35,548 nt of DNA from an uncultured Clostridia bacterium (GCA_944393605.1 CALYAO010000084.1:1-35548); one strand, 5' to 3'; shown: positions 15,711-25,343, counted from the first letter of the stretch. Numbers and translations: made by a program. Notes: generated by a model from the sequence alone, not told the origin.

Positions 15711-16190
15711 CTAATATTGTTCTTCCCGCCGCATCTTGCGCAGCTCGCTTCGTTTTTTCCCTGCCTCCCACTGCGCACGCTCCTCTTCCGTGCTCACGAT
15801 GAGCCGCGGCACGCGGACAGGATGCTCCTCATCATCCAAAGCCACCATAACCAAATATGCTCGGTTGATCAGCGTTTTTTTGCCGTCCAGCTCCTCCACA
15901 TAGGTCTCCACACGCACCTCCATGGAGGTGTTGCCCACATACGTGATCTGCCCGATGAGCACGATGGTGCTGTTGACATATGCCGCCGCCTTAAACTGGA
16001 GATGGTCCACAAAGACCGTTGTCACGTTGCGCCCCGAATGCCGCCGCGCCACAACAGCCGCCACAACGTCAATCCACTCCATGAGCTTACCGCCAAACAG
16101 GCGCCCATACCCGTTGATCTGCTCGGGCATTAAAATCTGAATTTGTTCCGTCCGGGATTCCCAGACATGCTTTGCTTCTTGATGCTCCAT
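15711..16190 (-). CDS. Acyl-CoA thioesterase, hotdog fold
   Basis: This 159-residue single hotdog domain of the YciA/acyl-CoA hydrolase type hydrolyses acyl-CoA thioesters in the cytoplasm. The signature is MPEQINGYGRLFGGKLMEWID (about 21-41), with the active-site D41 and Gly-Gly helix start; TTVFVDHLQF follows. The C-terminus is highly charged. The ATG at 16190 has AAGGAGG at good spacing, 17 bp after the addA stop, so it is probably the last gene of that operon. The chain-length preference cannot be read from the sequence. Confidence 0.88.
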   Translation of the reverse strand: MEHQEAKHVWESRTEQIQILMPEQINGYGRLFGGKLMEWIDVVAAVVARRHSGRNVTTVFVDHLQFKAAAYVNSTIVLIGQITYVGNTSMEVRVETYVEELDGKKTLINRAYLVMVALDDEEHPVRVPRLIVSTEEERAQWEAGKKRSELRKMRREEQY

Positions 16191-16207
16191 GATGTCCTCC
16201 TTGTCCG

Positions 16208-19200
16208 TTATACCACCGGGATGGTCTCGTCCCCATCCAACATATATAAGTATTTGCCGGCGGGCCGTCTGCCATACATCCGTTCCACCGCCAGCGCATA
16301 ATAGGCCAGCTGTGCGCCATACCGCGCCGTAACCTCCGCCGCGCTGCGATACCGGCCCGTTTTATAGTCCACCAGATAGATCTCATCATGTTCCCAAAAC
16401 AGACAGTCCATGACGCCTTGCAGCATGATCTGTTCTCCCGCCGCTTCCGTTTCCGCAAAGAGACTGCCGGCATCCACATGAATGCCAAACAGCACCTCTC
16501 GCTCCACCCGGTCCGCGCGGCGGATGCGCTGGCCGAGGTCCGAAGCAAGCAGAGCCGCGAGCCGCTCCGTGGCAATGTGCTCCCGTTCCTCGGGCGACAA
16601 ATATCCCGCATCTTGCAGCCGGTCCAGCTCGCCCGCGATATCGTTTGTGTGCAGATCCATCCGCTGCAAAGCCGTGTGGTACGCGATGCCGATGCTGGCG
16701 CTGACCATCCCCGAACGCTGCAAAAAAGCGGGCTTCGGGTATAGATATGCGCTGTCTGCGTCGGGCTGGGACAGCTTGGTCAGCTCTGTCACCGTCACCT
16801 TGGTTGGCATCTGATGCAGCTTCTGCCAAGGATATTGGTAAGCAAAGCTCTCCCGGAGTTGATTTGCCAACGTCTCATCAAAAGCGGCATCGGGCGCCTC
16901 ATCGGCCCCATCCGCCATCCCTTCCGCAGATTGGGGCGCCTCCAGCACCAGATGCCATGGTGCGGGATCAGGAAGCTCGGGGATGTCCATCCCAGATCTG
17001 GCCCGGAGTGCGCCAAATCCCGGATGTGTCAGCAGCGCCATCCCCACCCAATCCAGATAGCTGCCCGCCTGTTCCACGCGCGCGGGATCCACCTGTTCGC
17101 CCCCCGCAGTCCACTTTGGGATCTTTTTGTCCAGCCCCTGTACCGTCCCCACCAAAATCAGCTTTTCACGGGCACGCGTGAGGGCGACGTATAGGATGCG
17201 CAGCTCTTCGGACAAGGCCTCCCGGCGCTGTTTTTGCCGGATGAGCGTCCGCATGGGTGTCCCGCATGTGATGCGCAGAGCCGGGTCCACATAATTGGGA
17301 CCAAAACCAAGGTCGGGGTCCAACAGGACGCTCTCCCCCAAATCCCGCAGGTTAAAGCGTTTCCCAATGCCGCACAAAAACACGACCGGAAATTCCAGCC
17401 CCTTGCTCTTGTGGATGCTCATAATGCGCACCACGTCATGCTCGTCCCCAATGTTCTTTGCCGTGCCAAAATCGCCGCCGCCCGCACGAAAGCGGTCAAT
17501 GAAGCGAATAAAGCTATATAAGCCGCGGAAACTTGTCTTTTCAAAGGACGCCGCCCGCGCGAGCAGGGTCCGAAGGTTGGCTTGCCGCAGTTCCCCGCCC
17601 CGCTGTGTTCCCTGGAACTCATAGAACCCGGTATCGGTATAGAGCTGCCACAGCAGCTCGTCCAACCGCAGCACGCGCGCCGCCGCACGGTACTCCTCCA
17701 ATTTTTCCAGAATTTCCCTGATTTGTGCCCCCAGCGCATCCGCCGTCTCTGCACGCTTACACAGCGCCGCATAATAAGATCCGCCCGGATACGCCAGCCG
17801 AATATCGGCCAGCTCATCGGTGGCAAGCCCAAAGATGGGCGAACGGAGCACCGCCACCAGCGGGATATCTTGGTCGGGGTTGTCAATCACCTGCAGGAGG
17901 CTCAAAACCGTCCGCACCTCACTGGTCACAAAAAAGCCCGTCCCGCTGTCTGCATAGCATGGGATGCCCGCATCCGCAAAGACACGCCCGAACACATCCG
18001 ACCAGCCTTTGGTTGCGCGAAACAGCACAACGATATCCCGGTAGGAGATGGGGCGGTAGCCATCTTTTCCTAAAATTTGGCATTTGGAAGCCACGAGTGT
18101 CTGGATCTGGTTGGCGGTCCAAATGGCCTCCTGCTCCATCTTGACCGGGTGCTCCTCCTCATCCCCCTCAACGTCTGTTTCAATCAGACACACCGTCCCA
18201 TCCCGCACAATGGCATTTTCGGGTTCCGCGTAAGCAAGCCCGGGGTACAGCCTGTCCTCTTCGCCATAGGTCAGCTCCCCCACCCGCTCAGACATCACAC
18301 GTTCAAAGATAACGTTGATGGCCTGCAGAATCGCGGGCGCGCTCCGGAAGTTATTCCCCAGCACAATCTTTCGATTATGCGCACCATCCACCGCATAGGT
18401 CTGTTTTTTCTCCCGAAACAGGGATGGGTCGGTATTGCGAAACCGGTAGATGCTCTGTTTTAAATCCCCCACCATAAACAGGTTATCCCCTCTGGCGATG
18501 GCCGTAAAAATGGCCTCCTGCACCCGGGAAGTATCCTGGTACTCATCAATCAAAATCTCATCATATTGCGTCGCAATCTCTTGTGCAGCCGACGAGGGGC
18601 TTCCCGTCTCATCCAAGAGAATGCGCAGACAAGACTGCTCAAAGTCATCAGAATGCAAGATGCTTTTGTCTCGCTTTTTGGCCACATACCGCGCATCCAG
18701 CCGCAGCGTCAGCTCCGCGAGGCACCGCATGGGTGCATAGACGCCCCCCAGCACGGTTGCACAGTCATCGGGGCACAGACCAAACACCTCCGCGACCAGT
18801 GCAGAAAGCGCGGCCTTGACATCGTCCCGAAGAGCAACCACATGCTGCTTTTTGGCCATGTCCACCCCTTTGCCGGCTACAGGCAGACGGCCCCATGCAA
18901 TGGCGCACACTGCATCCTGCATCGCCCAAAAATCGGTCTGCGCCGCTGCGGCTTCCACCTCGGCGCGCACCGAAGCCAGATAGGCCATAACCTTGGCAAG
19001 TCCCGGCTCCCCCGCCGCCACAGCCAACGCCTCATCCAGCTGCTTAAGGCAGGCAGACAGCACCTCTTTGGCATAGGCCATGAGCTGCATGCACAGCGTG
19101 GTATCCACAAATGCCACCCCTTGGGGCAAGCGCAGCATCTCCACCTTTTCAGCCAGCCAAGCCGCCGGATTGGGCTGACAGCGCATCATCTCATAGCACC

Positions 19201-19738
19201 GCACAACCAAATCATAGAGAGACTGCTCGTTTTTGGGATTGGTATACCCCTCCACGAGGCAGGCAAATCCGTCTGCAAAGTCCGGGTCCTCATACATCTC
19301 ATCCACGACCTCTGTTAAGGCCTCCAACCGGATGAGCTCCGCCTCCGTCACGTCCGCAACCCGAAAGCCGGGATCCAGCCCCAGCTCCCCAAAGTGCGAA
19401 CGCACCACATTCAGGCAAAAGGCATGCATGGTGGTGATATCCGCCTTGCCGACCAGCGCAAGCTGACGCCTGAGGTGCTCCGAATGGGGCGCGGAAGAGA
19501 GCGCCTCCGCGATGGCGGCACCGATCCGCTCCCGCATCTCATTGGCGGCGGCGTTGGTGAAGGTCACGACCAGCAGCCGGTCAATGTCCGTGGGATGGTG
19601 CGGGTCGGTGATGCGGCGGATGATGCGTTCCACCAACACCGCCGTTTTGCCCGACCCCGCCGCTGCCGAGACCAAAATATTCTTCTTTTGTTGGGTGATT
19701 GCCGCCAGCTGTGCGGCGGTCCAAGTCCGCTTCGTCAT
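16208..19738 (-). CDS. addA: ATP-dependent helicase/nuclease subunit A
   Basis: AddA is the UvrD-like 3'-5' helicase and nuclease of the AddAB enzyme, which processes double-strand breaks for RecA. At 1176 residues it is complete. Seen here: Walker A SAAAGSGKTAVL (K31), motif II IDEYQDTS (398-402), GDLKQSIYRFR, MSIHKSKGLEFPVVF, and LYVALTRAREKL. The C-terminal RecB-type nuclease has GVMDCLF (D1111) and LVDYKTGR (D1124, K1126). The ATG at 19738 has AAGGGAGC upstream and follows yycI by 14 bp. The usual upstream partner addB is not next to it or anywhere in the window, so it must lie elsewhere if the complex is intact. Confidence 0.95.
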   Translation of the reverse strand: MTKRTWTAAQLAAITQQKKNILVSAAAGSGKTAVLVERIIRRITDPHHPTDIDRLLVVTFTNAAANEMRERIGAAIAEALSSAPHSEHLRRQLALVGKADITTMHAFCLNVVRSHFGELGLDPGFRVADVTEAELIRLEALTEVVDEMYEDPDFADGFACLVEGYTNPKNEQSLYDLVVRCYEMMRCQPNPAAWLAEKVEMLRLPQGVAFVDTTLCMQLMAYAKEVLSACLKQLDEALAVAAGEPGLAKVMAYLASVRAEVEAAAAQTDFWAMQDAVCAIAWGRLPVAGKGVDMAKKQHVVALRDDVKAALSALVAEVFGLCPDDCATVLGGVYAPMRCLAELTLRLDARYVAKKRDKSILHSDDFEQSCLRILLDETGSPSSAAQEIATQYDEILIDEYQDTSRVQEAIFTAIARGDNLFMVGDLKQSIYRFRNTDPSLFREKKQTYAVDGAHNRKIVLGNNFRSAPAILQAINVIFERVMSERVGELTYGEEDRLYPGLAYAEPENAIVRDGTVCLIETDVEGDEEEHPVKMEQEAIWTANQIQTLVASKCQILGKDGYRPISYRDIVVLFRATKGWSDVFGRVFADAGIPCYADSGTGFFVTSEVRTVLSLLQVIDNPDQDIPLVAVLRSPIFGLATDELADIRLAYPGGSYYAALCKRAETADALGAQIREILEKLEEYRAAARVLRLDELLWQLYTDTGFYEFQGTQRGGELRQANLRTLLARAASFEKTSFRGLYSFIRFIDRFRAGGGDFGTAKNIGDEHDVVRIMSIHKSKGLEFPVVFLCGIGKRFNLRDLGESVLLDPDLGFGPNYVDPALRITCGTPMRTLIRQKQRREALSEELRILYVALTRAREKLILVGTVQGLDKKIPKWTAGGEQVDPARVEQAGSYLDWVGMALLTHPGFGALRARSGMDIPELPDPAPWHLVLEAPQSAEGMADGADEAPDAAFDETLANQLRESFAYQYPWQKLHQMPTKVTVTELTKLSQPDADSAYLYPKPAFLQRSGMVSASIGIAYHTALQRMDLHTNDIAGELDRLQDAGYLSPEEREHIATERLAALLASDLGQRIRRADRVEREVLFGIHVDAGSLFAETEAAGEQIMLQGVMDCLFWEHDEIYLVDYKTGRYRSAAEVTARYGAQLAYYALAVERMYGRRPAGKYLYMLDGDETIPVV

Positions 19739-19752
19739 CCTATGCTCCCTTT

Positions 19753-20610
19753 TCAGCCCTCCGTCAGATGCATCAGATATTCCCCTGTTCCCGCATCGTA
19801 TATGTAGGTATTGCCTCCGTCATCCGAAATGAAATAGGCCGCCGGCACCACGACGTGCCGTTCCGCGACGTGTTCTGGCTGTATGAAGTAACAGAGCTCC
19901 ATCGTCACAATCCGACAGCCCTCCCCGATATCGGGATTTTGCAGCAAATCCACCAACACCGCCGCCGGTTCCTGAACCACCTGCTCCGGCGCATGTCCAC
20001 CCGAGCTGACGGGTATAAAAAAGCTGCCCGTGATCTCCGTGACCTGCTCCCCCACCAGCGTGATGGTCAGCTCACATCCCCGCATCTCCTGGCCAAACAC
20101 CACCGGGCACAGCGTAACCGTGCTTCGGCTGCCATCTTGGGACACAACGCCTTCAGAGAGGCATTGCTGATCCACCCCCATCTGCTCCATCACCTTGCCG
20201 GCGAGATACCGAGCTCTTCTCTCACTGATCGTTTGCTCCTCCGCAGCAGGCTGGGTAAACGCGATGGCATACTCATGCACCTCCAGCCGCGCTTCACCCT
20301 GCTCATATACATACCGCTCATTTTCCATCACCGTGCGATGATAGCCCGCATCCAGCAACGCGGACGCCAGCGCACGCGGGTTCCCTGCGATATTCATCAC
20401 GCTGACCTCGGGCAGCATGCCGCCAGATTGGGGCAACGTATCCAGCGCAACGTCAATGCCGTGTTCTGCGAGCAGCGTCTTAACCTGTGCAAAGGTTTCC
20501 CGCTGTCTGCGGGAAATACCATACTCATGAAACCCGATCATGCACAGCAAAAGCACGTTAATCAGCGAGAACAGCACGATCAGAATGCTCTTAACCCTGC
20601 TCCAATTCAT
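19753..20610 (-). CDS. yycI: WalRK regulatory membrane protein YycI
   Basis: YycI is a membrane-anchored regulator that, with YycH, modulates the WalK sensor kinase. The start MNWSRVKSILIVLFSLINVLL is diagnostic: a short basic segment and one membrane helix (about 8-24), with the remainder outside the cell. The 285-residue protein ends in a YycI-type domain (TYIYDAGTGEYLMHLTEG region). The ATG at 20610 was chosen from GGGGAGGGC upstream and the typical N-terminus. It overlaps the end of yycH by 20 bp, so translation is coupled. Confidence 0.85.
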   Translation of the reverse strand: MNWSRVKSILIVLFSLINVLLLCMIGFHEYGISRRQRETFAQVKTLLAEHGIDVALDTLPQSGGMLPEVSVMNIAGNPRALASALLDAGYHRTVMENERYVYEQGEARLEVHEYAIAFTQPAAEEQTISERRARYLAGKVMEQMGVDQQCLSEGVVSQDGSRSTVTLCPVVFGQEMRGCELTITLVGEQVTEITGSFFIPVSSGGHAPEQVVQEPAAVLVDLLQNPDIGEGCRIVTMELCYFIQPEHVAERHVVVPAAYFISDDGGNTYIYDAGTGEYLMHLTEG

Positions 20611-22117
20611 AGCTGCCCTCCCCAACAATTTGCAGCGTATCGCTGTCCACCGCGTCGATACACCACTTCTGCTCCACCAGGTCGCTCTCCTCATTCACGT
20701 AACCCAAAAATACATTTCGAAGCCGGACGGGGGTATCCCCCGTATGCTGCGCCACAAATTGATCCACTGCGGCAATCATGGGAGCCGCCACTGTGACCTC
20801 TCCGGTTTTGTCGTAGTAGTTAAAATGCTGCCGATAGGATTTCAAATATCCGTTTTCGATCTCCATCTCCACCGCGTTGACGATTTTATCCCCATCGCGG
20901 TACAATACCGGGGTTCCATCCACATAGTAGTCCAGCGTCAACGTGTAGACATCCTCCTCCATGCTGTCCTCCGTCAGGCGGGAACTGATGCGCAGCTGTG
21001 AAAACTGATCCCGTTCCAGCGTCGCCGTGATGGCGCGCAAGAAGCTGACACCCATATTGACGGTATCATAAATGGAGTAAGATGCCTTCTCCTCCCGTGC
21101 CAGCCGCAGGCCATTGCTCTGGGGCAGCACGGTATACTCCACAAACCCATTGGGACTGATTTCCAGATTGGCCTCATTCTCCACATAGACGCTGGCGCCC
21201 GACACATCGGTATATTTGCGCATGGAACTTGAGTTGATGGAAAACGTCTTTAAAATCTGCGCCTCCGTCCGCGCCTCCAAATTGTTGTCTGCATCCATGG
21301 GCAGCAAATTCTGACGTTTTAATACCACCTTTTCAGTCGGGAAGGTATTGACCAAAATGAGCGGATCAAAAACGACATTCGGCACCGAACCGTCGTCATT
21401 GGTCTCCTTGTGAAAATTCAGCTCAAACGCATAGGAAGGCGATTGGACATCCACCGTCCCAAGATGCACCGCAATGTCGTTCTCCAGCTCCGTCTTGCTC
21501 TGTTCCACCACATATTTGATCACTTCGCCGTCGCTGTAATCTTTGAGCAAAATCGCAATTCTGTCCTGCGGCGTTCCCTCCAGAACAATGATATAATCAC
21601 GCATCACATCAAGGTCTTCCGTCAAAATGCTCTGGGAATTGCCACCCATGGCAACGGAAAGCAGCTTGGAATCCGTCTCAACGCCATAATCCACATAAAT
21701 GGAAATAGAATTTAGTGCCTCCAGCCATTCATCGGAAGGCAAAACCTCCTTGCTGATCAGGCGGCTTTCATCCTGCAAAATGGTCGCAGTGAGGTCTTGG
21801 ATGGTCGCATACAGGTTGTTGTAATTTGCGTCCTCCTCAGTAATGAACTGCCGAGTCCCCGTTGTATTCACCATGATACGTTTGGCCTTCATGACGGCCT
21901 GAAAACTATCCGTAAAAGTCACGTTGTTCTCTTCGCTGATATGCAGCATACGCATGATAGGCTGCTTGATCGTACGATCGAACAGGAGCGCGAGTTCGTT
22001 CGTTCCGCCCGGCATATAATACCGTCCAAACCATAGCTGGACCACCAAAATGAGGCTGAGCAAAATCAGCCCTGCCAAAATCAAACTCTTGAGCCGCTCT
22101 AGGCTGTTTTTATGCAT
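20591..22117 (-). CDS. yycH: WalRK regulatory protein YycH
   Basis: YycH is the second extracytoplasmic regulator of WalK, with one N-terminal membrane helix (about 13-32, after MHKNSLERLKS) and a large outside part. At 508 residues it is somewhat longer than the familiar bacillary forms. Identification rests on the N-terminal layout, length and position between walK and yycI. The ATG at 22117 has ATGGAGGTGG upstream. A separate promoter at 22166-22194 and a terminator at 22237-22268 show it need not depend on the walRK transcript. Confidence 0.85.
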   Translation of the reverse strand: MHKNSLERLKSLILAGLILLSLILVVQLWFGRYYMPGGTNELALLFDRTIKQPIMRMLHISEENNVTFTDSFQAVMKAKRIMVNTTGTRQFITEEDANYNNLYATIQDLTATILQDESRLISKEVLPSDEWLEALNSISIYVDYGVETDSKLLSVAMGGNSQSILTEDLDVMRDYIIVLEGTPQDRIAILLKDYSDGEVIKYVVEQSKTELENDIAVHLGTVDVQSPSYAFELNFHKETNDDGSVPNVVFDPLILVNTFPTEKVVLKRQNLLPMDADNNLEARTEAQILKTFSINSSSMRKYTDVSGASVYVENEANLEISPNGFVEYTVLPQSNGLRLAREEKASYSIYDTVNMGVSFLRAITATLERDQFSQLRISSRLTEDSMEEDVYTLTLDYYVDGTPVLYRDGDKIVNAVEMEIENGYLKSYRQHFNYYDKTGEVTVAAPMIAAVDQFVAQHTGDTPVRLRNVFLGYVNEESDLVEQKWCIDAVDSDTLQIVGEGSYELEQG

Positions 22118-22165
22118 GCGTCCACCTCCATTTCCGCTGTGCCGCTCACTGGTCATATCGGTACC

Positions 22166-22194
22166 AGTATATCACAAATTGCGTGAGCCGTCAA
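22166..22194 (-). promoter_or_regulatory. Promoter of yycH-yycI-addA
   Basis: On the minus strand TTGACG (22189-22194) and TATACT (22166-22171) are 17 bp apart, about 50 bp upstream of the yycH start and just after the preceding terminator. It splits the wal cluster into two transcription units. Confidence 0.65.
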
Positions 22195-22236
22195 AGGGCA
22201 TGTCCCATTTTGCCAACCAGCGACACCCAAAGCCGA

Positions 22237-22268
22237 AAAAAGCCTTCCCTACACCGGGAAGGCTTTTT
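22237..22268 (-). terminator. Intrinsic terminator after secreted-protein gene
   Basis: A perfect 13-bp stem (AAAAAGCCTTCCC and its complement) has a 6-base loop, with a T-run on the minus strand. It lies 20 bp after the stop at 22289. The symmetry would also permit termination on the plus strand. Confidence 0.85.
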
Positions 22269-22288
22269 CTGAAAGACAAAGCAAACTA

Positions 22289-22741
22289 TCAACCCCAACC
22301 AAACGGGGAACTCCAATCAATGACATTGACTTCAAAACGGGCCACCTGATAATTCCCGTCCCAACGTTCCGCCCGGACCAGAAATTTATTGGTTCCATCC
22401 CACAGTTCCACCTGGCCCGCAAACAAGCCGGCCGGACCGACCACCGCTTCCAGCAAGGAATCGTTGGCCCATGCCTTGTGATACATGCCCGTATCGTAGT
22501 TATACCGATATACCGTAATCCGCGTTCCCTCGGGTGCAACCGCAGAGATGGGAAGAATGCGCTTGTTGGTACTAGATACTACCAATTCTGGCGATTTCAC
22601 CCAAAGCAAATCACTCACGGTGGACTGGACGTCTGCACCCAGCGTGTCGGGCGCGGCAAGTGCCGTCACCATACAGGAACCCATGACAATCAAAAAAGCA
22701 AAGACCGCACCCAAGAGTTTAACGCTCTTTTTGATATGCAT
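22289..22741 (-). CDS. Secreted protein of unknown function in wal locus
   Basis: This 150-residue protein has a clear Sec signal peptide (MHIKKS, then a hydrophobic core to about 28, ALA before the cut). The mature part is about 120 residues, rich in Val, Trp and Tyr with beta-strand character (LFAGQVELWDGTNKFLVRAERWDG), and ends SSPFGWG. I do not recognise the family; an Ig-like or wall-binding fold is a guess. The ATG at 22741 has GGGAGGCGG upstream. It lies between walK and yycH but has its own promoter, repeats resembling WalR boxes, and its own terminator, so it is probably a WalR target encoded inside the wal locus. Confidence 0.7.
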   Translation of the reverse strand: MHIKKSVKLLGAVFAFLIVMGSCMVTALAAPDTLGADVQSTVSDLLWVKSPELVVSSTNKRILPISAVAPEGTRITVYRYNYDTGMYHKAWANDSLLEAVVGPAGLFAGQVELWDGTNKFLVRAERWDGNYQVARFEVNVIDWSSPFGWG

Positions 22742-22815
22742 CCACTTCCGCCTCCCATTTCATAAACCATGTCAACCACAATGGATTGTGGTACACTCTC
22801 CTTTTATACGCTATC

Positions 22816-22859
22816 ATTATACCATGGATTTGTTACAAAATCATTACGGCCGTTTTACA
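22816..22859 (-). promoter_or_regulatory. Promoter with three WalR-box-like repeats
   Basis: On the minus strand TGTAAA (22854-22859), CGTAAT (22843-22848) and TGTAAC (22832-22837) follow each other with exactly 5 bp between them, and TATAAT lies at 22816-22821. The known WalR box is TGTWAH-N5-TGTWAH. The third repeat sits in the -35 region, and no good -35 hexamer exists, as expected of an activated promoter. Confidence 0.55.
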
Positions 22860-22875
22860 GTATTCTAACATTTTT

Positions 22876-24624
22876 TCATGTCAAAACCGGCAGGCTTATA
22901 ATCACCTCTGTCCCCTTGTGCGGCTCACTAGTGATGGTGATGGTTCCACCATGCATCTCCACAATATCTTTGGCGATGGCAAGGCCCAGCCCCGTTCCTC
23001 CGCTCTCGCGGCTGCGGGCCTTATCCACCCGGTAAAACCGCTCAAAAATACGCTCCAAATCCTTTTTGGGAATCCCAATGCCGTTGTCTTTCACCTTGAT
23101 ATACAGGTCATTATAGATCTTCCCAGCCGACACCTCAATGATGCCGCCATGCGGCGTATATTTAATGGCATTGGAGAGAATATTATAGAGCACCTGTGTA
23201 AGCCGGTCGCGGTCCCCGTAAATGACAGGCAGTTCGGTGGAAGCGGCAAACCGAAGCGTATGCCCATGCTCCTGCGCCACCATGCGCATGGTTTCCACCA
23301 CCTCCCCGATCATCTCCCCAACGGGGAATCGGGTATATTGCAGCTCCTTCGAATGCTCCAATCGGGACAGAAGCAGCAAATCCTTCACAATCCGCGTCAT
23401 ACGGTCGGTTTCACTGATGAGCGTATTGATAAAGCGGCCTGCCGTGTCATTGTCCGATAGCATGTCCTGAAGCGTCTCCGCATAGGATTTGATGGTGGTA
23501 AGCGGCGTCCGGAGCTCGTGAGACACATTGGCAACGAATTCCCGCCGGGACATCTCCAGCTTCTGCTGCCGCGTCACATCCTGCAGAACGCACAGGATGC
23601 CGCTGGTCTTGTTCATCTCATCCTTATACACCAGAAAATGCGCCTTGAGGGAAGCGCCCCCCACCGTAATCTCCCGCTCTGTTTCGGTCAAATCGTCAAT
23701 ATACAACAAATCCCCCATGCGGATGTTGGCATCCAGCCCCTGGAAAATCCCGTCAAAGTCCAGCGTCTTCTGAACATCCAGCCCCAGCAGCCGCACCGCG
23801 GTCGGGTTGATGTGCGTAATATGCCCGTCTGTATCAAAGGCGATGAGGCCATCGGTCATGTTTTGCAGAATGGCTTCCGCCTTGTTCTTCTCAGCGGAAA
23901 TCTCCGTCAGCGTCTCCTGCAGGCGGGTGGACATCTCGTTAAATGCCATCGTAAGGCGGCCAATCTCATCGTCCGATTTGACGTCGATCTTATTGCCGAA
24001 TTCACCCTCTGCCAGCTTCTGCGCCTTTTTGGTCAGGTTGGAGATGGGGGTCGTTATGGTACGTGACAACAAGTAGCCCAAAAAGATGGAAATCACGCCG
24101 CCCAGCAGCAGCGCCTGTGCAATAACGGACAGAATGGACCGCGTTATCTGATTGAGTTCCTCTTTGGAGTCCTTCACATAGATAATATATCCGTTCTCGC
24201 CAGCATTCACCGGAACCGCATAGTCCATAAATGCCGTATCCGACCGCACTTCCCGCCCGACAGCCCCGGTCATGGCGGTAATGATATTGGGTGTTTTCTC
24301 AAGTGAGTCCACCCCCAGGTTGTCCGACCGGTCCAGCACCGCACCCGTCGATTGATCCAAAATATAGTAGCTGCGATAGGAGTCAATTCCCAGCTGCGCA
24401 CCATATGCATTCATGGTGACCGAGATATAATTGCTGTCTCCAGCAGCGCCCTCTACCAGCTGCTGCACAAAGCTCTCCCCAAAGATTTCGTCCATCTGCC
24501 GCGCAAACATATCGTGATAGAACCCTGAAACGGACCACACCAAAAAGGTGCCCACTATGATAATGACAGCGAGCACCAAGAACACAAACATAGAAACCAC
24601 TTTGACTTGCAGGCTTTTGAACAT
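22876..24624 (-). CDS. walK: Cell-wall-sensing histidine kinase WalK
   Basis: WalK senses cell-wall state and phosphorylates WalR. The 582 residues show the full family layout: membrane helix 1 (about 10-33), extracellular sensor domain (about 34-160), helix 2 (about 163-187), HAMP (about 188-240), PAS (about 245-350), HisKA with H369 in NVSHELRTPL, and HATPase with VKDNGIGIP and GTGLGLAIA. The ATG at 24624 was chosen because AAAGGAATAAG at the end of walR is well placed and walR stops 4 bp before. The longer frame would lie inside walR. The length and second PAS-type domain match WalK rather than PhoR, though PhoR-like paralogs are the main alternative. Confidence 0.92.
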   Translation of the reverse strand: MFKSLQVKVVSMFVFLVLAVIIIVGTFLVWSVSGFYHDMFARQMDEIFGESFVQQLVEGAAGDSNYISVTMNAYGAQLGIDSYRSYYILDQSTGAVLDRSDNLGVDSLEKTPNIITAMTGAVGREVRSDTAFMDYAVPVNAGENGYIIYVKDSKEELNQITRSILSVIAQALLLGGVISIFLGYLLSRTITTPISNLTKKAQKLAEGEFGNKIDVKSDDEIGRLTMAFNEMSTRLQETLTEISAEKNKAEAILQNMTDGLIAFDTDGHITHINPTAVRLLGLDVQKTLDFDGIFQGLDANIRMGDLLYIDDLTETEREITVGGASLKAHFLVYKDEMNKTSGILCVLQDVTRQQKLEMSRREFVANVSHELRTPLTTIKSYAETLQDMLSDNDTAGRFINTLISETDRMTRIVKDLLLLSRLEHSKELQYTRFPVGEMIGEVVETMRMVAQEHGHTLRFAASTELPVIYGDRDRLTQVLYNILSNAIKYTPHGGIIEVSAGKIYNDLYIKVKDNGIGIPKKDLERIFERFYRVDKARSRESGGTGLGLAIAKDIVEMHGGTITITSEPHKGTEVIISLPVLT

Positions 24625-24628
24625 GGTC

Positions 24629-25330
24629 TTATTCCTTTGCGCTAAAATAATAGCCAACGCCGCGCTTGGTCTTGATATACTGCGGTTCGCTGGTGTCATC
24701 CTCCAGCTTCTCTCTGAGACGACGGATGGTTACGTCCACCGTGCGGACGTCCCCATAAAACTCATAGCCCCAGACACTGGACAGAAGCGCTTCCCGCGAA
24801 AAAATCTTGTTGGGCTGGGTCGCCAAGAATTTCAAAAGCTCAAACTCCCGCAGAGTCAACTCCACATTCTTGCCATCCTTCTTGACCTCATAGCTCGCGG
24901 TATCAATGGAAAAACACCCCGTCGTAACCACCGAATCGCCCGGCTCCTGTTTCTGCTCCGACGCGCCATACCGCCGCACGTTGGCCTTGACCCGCGCCGT
25001 CAGCTCCCGGATGCTGAACGGCTTTGTGATATAATCATCCGCGCCGAGCTCCAGGCCCAGCACCTTGTCCACTTCTTCCTCCCGCGCCGTGATCATGATA
25101 ATGGGCACGTTGGACTTCTCCCGCACCTTGCGGCACACGTCAAATCCATCCATTTTGGGCAGCATGATATCCAAAAGGATGAGGTCGGGGTTACAGGTCA
25201 GCGCAAGATGCAGCCCTTCCTGCCCGTCGTGCGCCACCAATATGTGATATCCAATCTTTTCCAGATTGAATTTGATAATCTCAACAATTGCCTTCTCGTC
25301 GTCTACAACCAACACAGTCCTGTTACCCAT
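24629..25330 (-). CDS. walR: Response regulator WalR, OmpR family
   Basis: WalR is the DNA-binding partner of WalK and controls wall hydrolase genes in low-GC Gram-positives. The 233 residues comprise a receiver domain (VLVVDDE at 6-12, phospho-acceptor D54 in LLDIMLP, K in ITKPF) and an OmpR-type winged helix (LTLREFELLKFLA, then SSVWGYEFYGDVRTVDVTIRRLREKL). The ATG at 25330 has GAGAGGAG upstream. It is followed closely by walK and has its own promoter downstream of smc. Identity as WalR rather than another OmpR member rests on the yycHI neighbours. Confidence 0.93.
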   Translation of the reverse strand: MGNRTVLVVDDEKAIVEIIKFNLEKIGYHILVAHDGQEGLHLALTCNPDLILLDIMLPKMDGFDVCRKVREKSNVPIIMITAREEEVDKVLGLELGADDYITKPFSIRELTARVKANVRRYGASEQKQEPGDSVVTTGCFSIDTASYEVKKDGKNVELTLREFELLKFLATQPNKIFSREALLSSVWGYEFYGDVRTVDVTIRRLREKLEDDTSEPQYIKTKRGVGYYFSAKE

Positions 25331-25343
25331 TTTGGCTCCTCTC

